A stretch of DNA of 53,720 bases, from the NCBI GenBank assembly GCA_016219285.1, contig JACRNJ010000041.1:1-53720 (forward strand). The letters are read 5' to 3'. A model generated the notes under the pieces. It did not search any database. It was not told where the DNA came from and was given only the letters and a program-made list of their open reading frames with translations. The position numbers were made by a program, and so were the translations under genes. Below are positions 35,456 through 42,747 of this stretch, in pieces (position 1 is the first letter of the stretch; each line of letters begins with the position of its first letter). Origin of the DNA: Deltaproteobacteria bacterium (GTDB lineage: Bacteria > Desulfobacterota > GWC2-55-46 > UBA9637).

Positions 35456-36442
35456 CTACAATCTCTCTGATGCTCTGAGTTTTGCGCTCCTTGCCCTTGG
35501 GTTTTTAGCAACCTCTTCCCATGACGGAGTAATAGGGTTTTTGGTTATAATTTTAAGTTTTGGCAGATTCCCGCAAACACATTTTGGAAAATCATTTGGG
35601 CATATGCAGCCTTTAGAAAGCCTTCTAAAAGATTGTTTTACAATCCTGTCCTCAAGCGAATGAAAAGATATAATAACCATCCTTCCTCCGGAGCCAAGAA
35701 GATTTACGCCGTCATCAATAGCCTTGTTTAAATTGTTGAGTTCATCATTTACAGCAATCCGTATTGCCTGAAACGTCCGTGTGGCAGGATGGATTTCTCT
35801 TGGATGAAACTTCTTTGGTATGGCGGAAGATGCGAGGTCTGAAAGCTGCTTTGTAGTGGCTATTGGTCCGTGCCGCCTTTCTTCAACCATAGCCTTTGCA
35901 ATCCTCTTTGCCCATCTCTCTTCTCCATACTTCCAAATAATCTCTTCCAGCGTTTTATGAGAGGACTCATTTACAATGTGATATGCTGTCTTTTTTTGTC
36001 TCTTATCCATTCTCATATCCAGTGGCGCATCAAATCTAAAACTAAAACCCCTGTCAGGTCTTTCAAGGTGATAGGAAGATATGCCGAGGTCTAATAAAAT
36101 CCCATCAACACTTTCTATGTCTAAATCTTTCATCACCTTTTTTATATTGGCAAAATTTTCTCTGACTATGGTCATTCGCTCCGAGTAATCCTTAAGACTT
36201 TCTTTTGTTGTTGCAATCGCATCTTCATCCCAATCCATTCCTATCACTTTACCTGTCGGAGCGGCGGCTTTTAGTATCAGGCTGGTATGGCCGCCGCCAC
36301 CCAGCGTCCCATCCACATAGAGTTTGCCGGGTTTACACCCAAGGAATGTTATAACTTCCTCCGGCATGACCGGAATATGAGATATGGGATGTGGGATGTG
36401 GGATTCGAAATCTGAAATCCTAAATCCGAAATCCGAAATCAT
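35456..36442 (-). CDS. rsmH: 16S rRNA (cytosine(1402)-N(4))-methyltransferase RsmH (MraW)
   Basis: N4-methylates C1402 of 16S rRNA. YVDGTLGGGGHTSLIL is the SAM motif, LDLGISSYHLERPDRGFSFRFDAPLDMRM the family core, and HSLEDRIVKQ the C-terminal signature. The first 23 residues (ISDFGFRISDFESHIPHP...) are translated from a nine-unit heptamer run; the conserved HIPVM follows directly with no other start codon between, so the repeat-encoded start ATG at 36442 must be used. The start immediately follows the mraZ TAA stop. At 328 residues it is only slightly long. Confidence 0.96.
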   Translation of the reverse strand: MISDFGFRISDFESHIPHPISHIPVMPEEVITFLGCKPGKLYVDGTLGGGGHTSLILKAAAPTGKVIGMDWDEDAIATTKESLKDYSERMTIVRENFANIKKVMKDLDIESVDGILLDLGISSYHLERPDRGFSFRFDAPLDMRMDKRQKKTAYHIVNESSHKTLEEIIWKYGEERWAKRIAKAMVEERRHGPIATTKQLSDLASSAIPKKFHPREIHPATRTFQAIRIAVNDELNNLNKAIDDGVNLLGSGGRMVIISFHSLEDRIVKQSFRRLSKGCICPNDFPKCVCGNLPKLKIITKNPITPSWEEVAKNPRARSAKLRASERL

Positions 36443-36443
36443 T
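36381..36443. repeat. Nine-unit heptamer run encoding the RsmH N-terminus
   Basis: Consecutive units GATATGG, GATGTGG x2, GATTCGA, AATCTGA, AATCCTA, AATCCGA x2, AATCATT. Its two halves are not clearly complementary. It includes the rsmH start codon. Confidence 0.95.
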
Positions 36444-36886
36444 TAAAGCCCCAGTCCTGTGAGAATCTCTCTGGCCTCATCAACATTTGTCTGAGCCCTT
36501 GCCAGCACTGCTTCCCATCTTATCTTGGCCCAGATTTCAACCTTTTTAAGGGTTCCCGCAAGCACAATATCTTTCTCCAGCTTTGCTTGTTCTCTCAGCA
36601 CCGACGGTATGAGGATCCTTCCCAGTTTGTCTATAGGACACTCTGCTGCGCCGGAGATAAAAAATCTCAGAAAATCTGCCGCCTCTTTTTTTAGTGTCGG
36701 AAGTTTGCTTGCCTTTTCTTCTATAATCTGCCACTCAATAAAAGGGTATGCTACAAGGCATCCGTCGTAGTGATTAGTAATAACAAGTCTTTCATCATAC
36801 TTATCAAGCAGGATGTCCCTGAATTTAGATGGAATACTAACTCTTCCCTTTGGGTCGATGGTATGTTCAAATATTCCTCTAAACAC
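36443..36886 (-). CDS. mraZ: Transcriptional regulator MraZ
   Basis: DNA-binding repressor of the dcw cluster. Two SpoVT/AbrB-like half domains are visible: DPKGRVSIPSKFRD at about residues 12-25 and DKLGRILIPSVLREQ at about 85-99. At 147 residues it is normal; it forms octameric or dodecameric rings in known cases. It heads the dcw cluster, and three 10-bp-spaced repeats at its promoter fit autoregulation. Confidence 0.97.
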   Translation of the reverse strand: MFRGIFEHTIDPKGRVSIPSKFRDILLDKYDERLVITNHYDGCLVAYPFIEWQIIEEKASKLPTLKKEAADFLRFFISGAAECPIDKLGRILIPSVLREQAKLEKDIVLAGTLKKVEIWAKIRWEAVLARAQTNVDEAREILTGLGL

Positions 36887-37019
36887 GGTTTAGTCCCTTT
36901 CTTAAAATCGTCTGTTTATGCCACTTAGCAAGGTTATTTAAATTACTATACCATTGTGAGTTTTCATCATATTTTAGAGAGAACCGTGCAACAGGGTTTA
37001 TACCATCATAGTAGATATT

Positions 37020-37049
37020 TATTCCACTTTATCCCACTTTATTCCACTT
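37020..37049 (-). promoter_or_regulatory. MraZ-box-like triple direct repeat
   Basis: On the minus strand three head-to-tail decamers read AAGTGGAATA, AAGTGGGATA, AAGTGGAATA. MraZ in other bacteria binds TGGG- or AAAGTGG-type repeats at 10-bp period. They start where transcription from the -10 at 37057-37062 should begin, so binding would block the promoter. A fourth related AAGTGGC occurs nearer mraZ at about 36914-36920. Confidence 0.75.
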
Positions 37050-37056
37050 GGCATAA

Positions 37057-37085
37057 ACTATAGTCTTGCTAAATGGGTTTGTCAA
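37057..37085 (-). promoter_or_regulatory. Promoter of the dcw cluster
   Basis: Minus-strand -35 TTGACA (37080-37085), 17-bp spacer, -10 TATAGT (37057-37062): a near-consensus vegetative sigma promoter. The predicted start is near 37050, leaving a leader of about 160 nt before mraZ. Confidence 0.8.
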
Positions 37086-37139
37086 GAGAAATTTAACAAT
37101 AATTAACAATAGGTTAGCAGGGGCGAAAATGATTTATTC

Positions 37140-37169
37140 TTGACAGGAAAAACTTCCTTGTGTTAGTTT
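37140..37169 (+). promoter_or_regulatory. Divergent tRNA promoter
   Basis: TTGACA at 37140-37145, 18-bp spacer, and a weak -10 TAGTTT at 37164-37169 preceded by TGT (extended -10). The predicted start lies a few bases before tRNA-Leu. Confidence 0.6.
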
Positions 37170-37182
37170 GAAAACCACATAT

Positions 37183-37269
37183 GCCGGAGTGGTGAAACTG
37201 GTAGACGCACGGGACTCAAAATCCCGCGGGGGCAACCCCATGTCGGTTCGATTCCGACCTCCGGCACCA
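37183..37269 (+). tRNA. tRNA-Leu (CAA)
   Basis: Acceptor stem GCCGGAG pairs with CTCCGGC, with encoded CCA. The anticodon loop CTCAAAA gives anticodon CAA, reading TTG. The long variable arm (GGGGGCAACCCCAT region) is the class II type expected for leucine tRNA; the T-arm is GGTTCGATTCC. Confidence 0.96.
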
Positions 37270-37401
37270 TAAATATTTAAGCATCGTATTGCCAATGCAG
37301 AAAGCAGCCGTTAAAGATAATTTTTAAATCAATAAAAATCTTGATTTTTACGTTTAGAAATATTAGGCTATAGAAGTTTTAAAAATCAGGAACACCGATA
37401 T

Positions 37402-37477
<76 letters not shown>

Positions 37478-37517
37478 GACTTGACGTCCAGACAAACTCT
37501 TGTCATGGGCTGTTAAC

Positions 37518-37547
37518 GCCCCACCGTTTCCGGTGGGGCTTTTTTTT
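37518..37547 (+). terminator. Rho-independent terminator after tRNA-Asn
   Basis: A perfect 9-bp stem, GCCCCACCG at 37518-37526 and CGGTGGGGC at 37531-37539, with a 4-nt loop is followed by eight T residues. Confidence 0.95.
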
Positions 37548-37946
37548 ATTTAAGGGTGTTCAAATCAAACTCATCTTTTTAAGGAGAACCGCCTCCCATT
37601 TTTTAGTCTCGCAATCACGATGAACACTAACAGGCTGCGGAAAAACCATATTAAAACACAACATTTCGTATGATAGACAAAACTTTTGCCCCTTCAGTAT
37701 GTTTTAAGAATAACATCACGCGCATTGAAAACTCTGATGGAGGGTCTTTCATGTCCCTTATAATGCTGTTTCCGCTTCTTCTTCATGCCACCGCCTCTAT
37801 GGGCATAGGTTTAGCCATTCCGAGGAGGTTATAAGCGCTGCCTGCACTGCTGACGCGCCGGCCAGTATATGCCTGCTCCATTATTTTGGCTAAAACGTAA
37901 CAAATTTTATTGAATTTTGATAATATTTTGTTACTGTAGCATTATT
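37548..37946. other. 399-bp intergenic region, probably a decayed remnant
   Basis: On the minus strand a 32-codon frame from 37881 has coding-like composition, then continues after an in-frame TGA for about 45 more codons. No family is recognised; this is most likely a degraded gene. An AACAGGCTGCnGAAAA repeat fragment lies near 37629, seen also at 42692. Confidence 0.4.
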
Positions 37947-38729
37947 ATGACAAATAAATTTAAAAAAACAGCCATAAACGCAGCCAAAAAAACAGGCCTG
38001 CTTCTTAAGAAAAACATAGGCAAGGCGCATCACATTGAATTTAAAGGTGCCATAGATATTGTAACGGAGATGGACAAAAGGGCTGAAGAGTTAATAATAA
38101 AAATAATTAAACATGAGTTTCCAGAACACGGCATATTGACGGAAGAAAGCCCGGAACAAAAGACTGATTCTGAATATCGCTGGATAATTGACCCACTTGA
38201 CGGCACCACAAACTATTCTCACGGGTTTCCTGTTTTTTGCGTTTCAATTGCATTAGAAAAAAGAGGTGAAATAATATTGGGCGTTGTCTATAACCCAATG
38301 CTCAACGAATTATTTACAGCCCGCATTGGACAAGGGGCATATCTCAACAATAAAAAAATAAAGATATCCAATATTGGCGAGCTTTCCAGAAGCCTGCTTG
38401 CAACCGGTTTCCCATACGATGTAAGGACATCTCCACAAAATAATATTACCCATTTTGCAAACTTCGCTGTAAGGGCTCAGGCCATAAGAAGGGCAGGTTC
38501 CGCTGCGCTGGATATGTGCTATGTCGCATGCGGAAGATTTGATGGTTTCTGGGAATTGAAGCTAAAGCCGTGGGATACTGCGGCAGCAACGCTTATCATT
38601 AAGGAGGCCGGCGGTACGGCAACAGATTTCGGCGGCAAACCATTTTCATTATACACGGGCGAAACCCTTGCGAGCAATGGTTTGATTCATAATGAAATGA
38701 TAAAAGTGCTGCAGGGTAAAGAAAAATAA
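37947..38729 (+). CDS. suhB: Inositol monophosphatase family protein (SuhB-like)
   Basis: Mg-dependent, Li-sensitive phosphatase family acting on inositol 1-phosphate and related sugar phosphates; in Escherichia coli SuhB also binds NusA/RNA polymerase. Metal-site motifs are GILTEES near residue 68, IDPLDGTTNYSHGFP near 92-106, and WDTAAATLIIKEAGG near the C-terminus. A frame open from TTG at 37917 is ignored; ATG at 37947 starts the conserved sequence, giving 260 residues. Monocistronic. Confidence 0.93.
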   Translation: MTNKFKKTAINAAKKTGLLLKKNIGKAHHIEFKGAIDIVTEMDKRAEELIIKIIKHEFPEHGILTEESPEQKTDSEYRWIIDPLDGTTNYSHGFPVFCVSIALEKRGEIILGVVYNPMLNELFTARIGQGAYLNNKKIKISNIGELSRSLLATGFPYDVRTSPQNNITHFANFAVRAQAIRRAGSAALDMCYVACGRFDGFWELKLKPWDTAAATLIIKEAGGTATDFGGKPFSLYTGETLASNGLIHNEMIKVLQGKEK

Positions 38730-39074
38730 AAATGGGTCTATGAATATAAGCAAAGATGATTTGATAAAGATGATATAAAAATTTTAACTTTCCACCTACA
38801 TAATTGACTTTAAAAACCCATCTAAAAAAACCGCTCACGACAAATTCGTTTCTCGTGTTCATGGGATGCTTGATTTGCACAAAAAGGAAAATTTTCTGCC
38901 ACCATCAACGGAGAGAAAAGATTGAAAGGGAAACTAATTTATTTCTTGGTGCAAATAACACGATTCAGGGAAAGTTTATTCCCCTTCTCTCAGATTTCAG
39001 GTCTTAAATTTCTTGACATAAGCGCAAAAAGAAAATATATTCTTTCCTTACAAAATTGAACAAAGGGACATGCC
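38730..39074. other. 345-bp upstream region of the DHS-like gene
   Basis: No gene is supported. The only clear element is the promoter at 39013-39041. Confidence 0.6.
39013..39041 (+). promoter_or_regulatory. Promoter of the DHS-like gene
   Basis: TTGACA at 39013-39018, an exact 17-bp spacer, and TATATT at 39036-39041. A start near 39048 would leave a leader of about 27 nt containing AAAGGGA as ribosome-binding site. Confidence 0.85.
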
Positions 39075-40049
39075 ATGAACAAAGGACCTATTTCACAATT
39101 CATGCAAAAACACTACCTGCATTTTAATGCTGCCGCATTGGTGGATGCAGCCAAAGGGTATGAAAAGCACCTTGCCCAAGGTGGTAGAATGATGGTAACG
39201 TTGGCTGGCGCAATGAGCACGGCCGAGATCGGCATTTCACTGGCAGAAATGATTCGTCAGGGAAAGATGGATATCATTTCCTGCACCGGCGCAAATCTGG
39301 AAGAGGACATCATGAACCTTGTGGCGCACAAACATTACAAACGTGTGCCCAATTACCGCGATCTCAGTCCGCAGGAAGAATGGGAGCTTTTGGAAAATCA
39401 TTACAACCGGGTTACCGATACCTGCATACCGGAAGAGGAGGCCTTCCGCAGGCTGCAAAAACATATCCACAATGTCTGGAAAGACGCAGACAGCAAAGGC
39501 GAACGTTATTTTCCGCATGAGTATATGTATAAGATTTTGTTGTCGGGTGAACTGAAACAGTATTATGAAATAGATTCGAAAAATTCGTGGATGGTGGCGG
39601 CTGCTGAACGTAATCTTCCGCTCGTAGTCCCCGGTTGGGAAGACAGCACCATGGGAAACATTTTCGCTTCTTATGTGATCAAAGGTGAAATTAAGGCAGC
39701 AACCATGAAGAGCGGCATAGAATATATGGTGTGGCTTGCGGATTGGTACCGTAAAAATTCTTCTGGCAAGGGTGTGGGGTTTTTCCAGATAGGCGGCGGT
39801 ATTGCGGGCGATTTCCCTATATGTGTGGTGCCCATGATGTATCAAGACATGGGATGGCATGATGTTCCTTTCTGGAGCTATTTTTGTCAGATATCTGATT
39901 CAACAACAAGTTATGGTTCCTATTCAGGGGCAGTGCCGAATGAAAAGATTACCTGGGGCAAGCTGGATGTAAAAACCCCAAAATTTATCATTGAAAGCGA
40001 TGCGAGTATTGTGGCGCCGCTTTTGTTCGGGTGGGTGCTGGGGTGGTGA
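39075..40049 (+). CDS. Deoxyhypusine-synthase-like protein
   Basis: A 324-residue member of the bacterial DHS-like family, NAD-dependent enzymes that transfer an aminobutyl group from spermidine. Family features include VTLAGAMSTAEIGISLAEMI (39-60 region), TGANLEEDI, VPGWEDSTMGN and the C-terminal FIIESDASIVAPLLF. Bacteria lack eIF5A, so protein modification is unlikely; homospermidine or another polyamine is the probable product. At the position where authentic DHS and homospermidine synthase have the imine-forming lysine (GGGVVKH), this protein has GGGIAGD (residues 239-246), apparently no lysine. The next gene makes agmatine, supporting a polyamine role. Confidence 0.88.
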   Translation: MNKGPISQFMQKHYLHFNAAALVDAAKGYEKHLAQGGRMMVTLAGAMSTAEIGISLAEMIRQGKMDIISCTGANLEEDIMNLVAHKHYKRVPNYRDLSPQEEWELLENHYNRVTDTCIPEEEAFRRLQKHIHNVWKDADSKGERYFPHEYMYKILLSGELKQYYEIDSKNSWMVAAAERNLPLVVPGWEDSTMGNIFASYVIKGEIKAATMKSGIEYMVWLADWYRKNSSGKGVGFFQIGGGIAGDFPICVVPMMYQDMGWHDVPFWSYFCQISDSTTSYGSYSGAVPNEKITWGKLDVKTPKFIIESDASIVAPLLFGWVLGW

Positions 40050-40151
40050 AGACAGTAAATGGTATTAAGAAACCCTAAATCCTAATGTCTAATTTCTCAT
40101 TAAATGTCCAATGACTAAATTTCCAATGTTTTTTTAATATTTGACATTTTA

Positions 40152-40180
40152 TCCTTGACAGATATTCTTCCTGTCAAGGA
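40152..40180. repeat. CTTGACAG hairpin with 9-nt loop (copy 2)
   Basis: Stem TCCTTGACAG (40152-40161) and CTGTCAAGGA (40171-40180), loop 9 nt; same family as 6014-6042. It lies between the two arms of a heptamer element, that is, nested. Confidence 0.8.
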
Positions 40181-40355
40181 TTTATTAGAAATTAGGATTT
40201 AGAAATTTATTGTAGTCTCTACTTATTGTCCACTTCGGGGATTGGGAGAAAAACCCTCGCCTTCAGGCGAAGATTTTAGTTCAATCATCCTATAAAAGAA
40301 ACACACCCTTCCCTTAGTCCCCTCCCGTCAAGGGAGGGGATATTTCTTTTAATTT

Positions 40356-40391
40356 CCCTCTCCCCTTGCGGGAGAGGGTTAGGGTGAGGGG
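40356..40391. repeat. CCCTCTCCC-type dispersed repeat
   Basis: Inverted repeat CCCTCTCCCC / GGGAGAGGG followed by TTAGGGTGAGGGG. This sequence type is widespread across many bacterial genomes as a REP-like repeat. A related CCCCTCCC / GGGAGGGG hairpin precedes it at about 40320-40340. Confidence 0.7.
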
Positions 40392-40459
40392 TAAAGCTGT
40401 TGTATTGCTTTAGTCGGCTTACAGTCGAATTCCAAGCTACCGCCTTCAGGCGGTAGTAG

Positions 40460-40487
40460 TTGACTTTTGTCATTGACTATATATATT
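40460..40487 (+). promoter_or_regulatory. Promoter of the arginine decarboxylase gene
   Basis: TTGACT at 40460-40465, a 16-bp spacer, TATATT at 40482-40487. A Shine-Dalgarno AAAGGAG (40493-40499) precedes the ATG at 40510. Confidence 0.65.
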
Positions 40488-40509
40488 TATAGAAAGGAGA
40501 AATTAAATC

Positions 40510-41058
40510 ATGCTACTTGTCCCAAAGAGGGTGTTTTTTACAAAAGGAGTCGGAACACATAAAGAGGAATTACATTCTTTCGAATTGGCGCTGCGGGATG
40601 CGGGCATAGAAAAATTTAATATTGTTACAGTATCCAGCATCTTCCCGCCCGGCTGCAAGATAACAAGCAGGACGCAGGGGCTTAAGATGCTTTCACCAGG
40701 GCAGGTGCTGTTTTGCGTTATGAGCAGATGTTGTTCCAACGAGCCAAGGCGGCTTATGGCAGCCTCTGTGGGATGCGCAATCCCAATGGATAAAAAGCAA
40801 TATGGATACCTAAGCGAGCACCATGCGTTCGGCCAGACAGATAAGGCTGCGGGCGATTATTCAGAAGACCTGGCGGCAGCCATGCTTGCATCCACGCTTG
40901 GCATTGAGTTGGATCAAAGCCTTGGATGGGATGAAAAAAAGGAGATATATAGGATAAGCGATAAAATAGTAAAAACCACAAATATCACACAATCTGCCAT
41001 TTTACGCGGAGACGGAAGATATACAACAGTCATTGCTGCTGCTGTGTTGATACTGTAA
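40510..41058 (+). CDS. pdaD: Pyruvoyl-dependent arginine decarboxylase
   Basis: Converts arginine to agmatine and CO2. The proenzyme self-cleaves between S42 and S43 in [10 protein letters not shown], turning the second serine into the pyruvoyl cofactor. At 182 residues it is slightly larger than the archaeal enzyme; the downstream segment ([19 protein letters not shown]) is typical of bacterial PvlArgDC. Adjacent to the DHS-like gene but with its own promoter. Agmatinase (speB), often in this neighbourhood, is not in the window. Confidence 0.95.
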   Translation: MLLVPKRVFFTKGVGTHKEELHSFELALRDAGIEKFNIVTVSSIFPPGCKITSRTQGLKMLSPGQVLFCVMSRCCSNEPRRLMAASVGCAIPMDKKQYGYLSEHHAFGQTDKAAGDYSEDLAAAMLASTLGIELDQSLGWDEKKEIYRISDKIVKTTNITQSAILRGDGRYTTVIAAAVLIL

Positions 41059-41077
41059 GGCGAAAAAACTAAAAAGC

Positions 41078-41305
41078 TTAAGAGATTAAAAGAGACGGTT
41101 GCAAAATGGGCAAAATCTTCGAAAGATTATCGCCAAAGACTTTCAACGTGCTGTCTCTTTCAATATCTAAATGCGTCTCTGTTGGGTTATTTGGCTTTGC
41201 CCAATCATTTTTAGTCAATTTATTAACAACATCGTTCCAATCAAGTCCGGCTTTCTCAACTTGGTATTTTGCAACAGTCCATAAAAGGCTAATATGTTTT
41301 ACCTC
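41078..41305 (-). pseudogene. Unrecognised gene remnant
   Basis: An open minus-strand frame of 75 codons with protein-like composition (part reads VAKYQVEKAGLDWNDVVNKL) ends at a TAA at 41078-41080, but begins after a stop with no ATG, GTG or TTG before the coding-like part. Probably the C-terminal end of a lost gene. Family not recognised. Confidence 0.45.
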
Positions 41306-41326
41306 TTAACCTTTGCACGGTGATAG

Positions 41327-41464
41327 TTTGACAATATCGTAGATTTAGCTCTGGCATGGGAGCAGTATCGTGATGGTGTTCCTGATAATGTTGCAGATGA
41401 AATAACCGGCAGGCTTGTAAGCTATGCGGAAAAGAGACTGAAAGGACAAGAAGATAAAAAGTGA
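41327..41464 (+). pseudogene. Unrecognised gene remnant (C-terminal fragment)
   Basis: A 45-codon open frame reads DLALAWEQYRDGVPDNVADE and ends ...KGQEDKK at a TGA. It opens directly after a TAG and has no start codon. Amphipathic and coding-like; probably the tail of a deleted gene. Family not recognised. Confidence 0.45.
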
Positions 41465-41543
41465 ATCCCATTAGATACTGTTAGCATATTGCCTCAAAAC
41501 AAGGAGACTTCTAATCGGGATAATAGAAAGGGTATCTAACGGG

Positions 41544-42686
41544 ATGAAGGTTGGGCTGACATATAATATAAGAAACCAGGGGGCAGGGAAAAGACAAATT
41601 ACGAATTACGATTTACGAATTACGAATTTAAAATCGACAATCGAAAATCGTCAATCGAAAATAGAAGATGGTCAGGAGTCAGGAAAAGACCTGCCGCCTG
41701 ATTTCTTTGCCGAATGGGATGATGAGGATACCATAGAGGCTGTGCGGACTGCGCTGGCTGGAAGACATAATATTGTTATGATAGAGGCTGATGAGTATGC
41801 ATATGAAAAACTAAAATCATTCAGGCCTCAAATTGTTTTTAATATTGCAGAGGGCTTATGGGGGCAAAGCAGGGAGTCTCAGATACCAGCCATGTTGGAT
41901 ATGTTAAGGATACCATATACAGGCTCAGGGCCTTTGTCGCTTGGTATCTGTCTTGATAAAGCACGGGCAAAGGAAATTCTGATGCATCACGGCATCCTAA
42001 CACCAAAATTTACGATTTACGATTTACGATTTACGAATTTAAAAACCTATAATCGGCAATCGAAAATAGAAAATCTAAAATCACTTTCCTTTCCCCTCAT
42101 TGTAAAGCCTCTTTATGAGGGCTCCAGCAAGGGGGTAAGGAATAATTCTGTAGTCAATAATACAGCAGAACTCAAAGAAAGGGCGGGATGGGTAATAGCA
42201 GAATATAAACAGCCGGCCATTGTAGAGGAGTTTCTTGAGGGAAGGGAATTTACTGTTGCCATGATTGGCAACGGCAATGATGTGAAGGCGCTGCCTATTG
42301 TTGAGATAAATTACTCAAGCCTTCCATCGGGCGTAAATCCGATTTATTCATACGAGGCAAAATGGATATGGGATACGCCGGATAATCCGCTTGAAATATT
42401 CAAGTGTCCGGCGGATATTGGCAATAAATTGAAAAAAGATATAGAAACGGTCTGCAAAACTGCTTTTAATATCCTTGATATAAAAGACTGGTGCAGGATA
42501 GATATAAGGCTTGACGCAGAAGATAATCCTCATATACTGGAACTTAACCCTCTGCCAGGGATTCTGCCCGACCCGAAAAGCAATTCATGTTTTCCAAAGG
42601 CGGCAAGGGCTGCCGGCATGGATTATGATAAACTGATAAATACTGTTTTAAATACTGCCTGTAAAAGGCATGGGATTACAATATAA
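41544..42686 (+). CDS. D-Ala-D-Ala ligase-like ATP-grasp protein, paralogue 1
   Basis: A 380-residue ATP-grasp enzyme related to Ddl but not the cell-wall ligase, which is in the dcw cluster. Family segments are VFNIAEGLWGQSRESQIPAML, IPYTGSGPLSLGICLDKA, FPLIVKPLYEGSSKGV, VEEFLEGREFTVAMIG and the metal/ATP end DIRLDAEDNPHILELNPLPG. It probably joins a carboxylate to an amine via an acyl phosphate; substrates are unknown. Two heptamer elements lie in frame: one after the first strand (residues 20-40) and one in the linker before FPLIVKP. Followed 62 bp later by paralogue 2. The start codon lies inside a long inverted repeat. Confidence 0.88.
   Translation: MKVGLTYNIRNQGAGKRQITNYDLRITNLKSTIENRQSKIEDGQESGKDLPPDFFAEWDDEDTIEAVRTALAGRHNIVMIEADEYAYEKLKSFRPQIVFNIAEGLWGQSRESQIPAMLDMLRIPYTGSGPLSLGICLDKARAKEILMHHGILTPKFTIYDLRFTNLKTYNRQSKIENLKSLSFPLIVKPLYEGSSKGVRNNSVVNNTAELKERAGWVIAEYKQPAIVEEFLEGREFTVAMIGNGNDVKALPIVEINYSSLPSGVNPIYSYEAKWIWDTPDNPLEIFKCPADIGNKLKKDIETVCKTAFNILDIKDWCRIDIRLDAEDNPHILELNPLPGILPDPKSNSCFPKAARAAGMDYDKLINTVLNTACKRHGITI
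41601..41664. repeat. Paired-arm heptamer element in ATP-grasp 1 (N-terminal)
   Basis: Left arm: ACGAATT, ACGATTT, ACGAATT x2 (41601-41628). Right arm: AAAATCG, ACAATCG, AAAATCG, TCAATCG, AAAATAG (41630-41664). In frame; encodes NYDLRITNLKSTIENRQSKI. Confidence 0.97.
42009..42083. repeat. Paired-arm heptamer element in ATP-grasp 1 (linker)
   Basis: Left arm: TTTACGA x4 (42009-42036). Right arm: AATCGGC, AATCGAA, AATAGAA, AATCTAA (42051-42078). In frame; occupies the same protein position as the copy in paralogue 2. Confidence 0.97.
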
Positions 42687-42747
42687 GCGCTAACAGGCTG
42701 CTGAAAAGGCATCAACAGCCTGTTGAGATTTGGAGTTTGTCTTTCAT

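Larger units (their letters stand above)
40050..40509. other. 460-bp repeat-rich intergenic region
   Basis: Contains a heptamer-like set (AATCCTA, ATGTCTA, ATTTCTC from about 40078; complementary AATTAGG, ATTTAGA near 40190-40206) flanking the CTTGACAG hairpin, then several short inverted repeats (near 40257-40274, 40315-40340, 40440-40456), and the promoter of the decarboxylase. No gene is supported. Confidence 0.6.
41059..41543. other. 485-bp region with two gene remnants
   Basis: Two oppositely oriented protein-like frames without start codons (41078-41305 minus; 41327-41464 plus) fill most of it. A long inverted repeat, TCCCATTAGATAC at 41466-41478 and GTATCTAACGGGA at 41532-41544 (one wobble mismatch), brackets the leader of the next gene and reaches its start codon. 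Confidence 0.55.

Noticed and set aside
37675-37881. Possible selenoprotein: minus-strand frame with one in-frame TGA
   Set aside because: No SECIS-like hairpin, no recognised selenoprotein motif around the TGA, and other frames are also partly open; decay is simpler.
39237-39860. 207-codon minus-strand frame
   Set aside because: Fully antisense to the DHS-like gene, whose protein sequence is clearly conserved; a shadow frame.
41106-41309. 67-codon plus-strand frame
   Set aside because: The minus strand of the same stretch looks more protein-like, so this is probably a shadow of a remnant.
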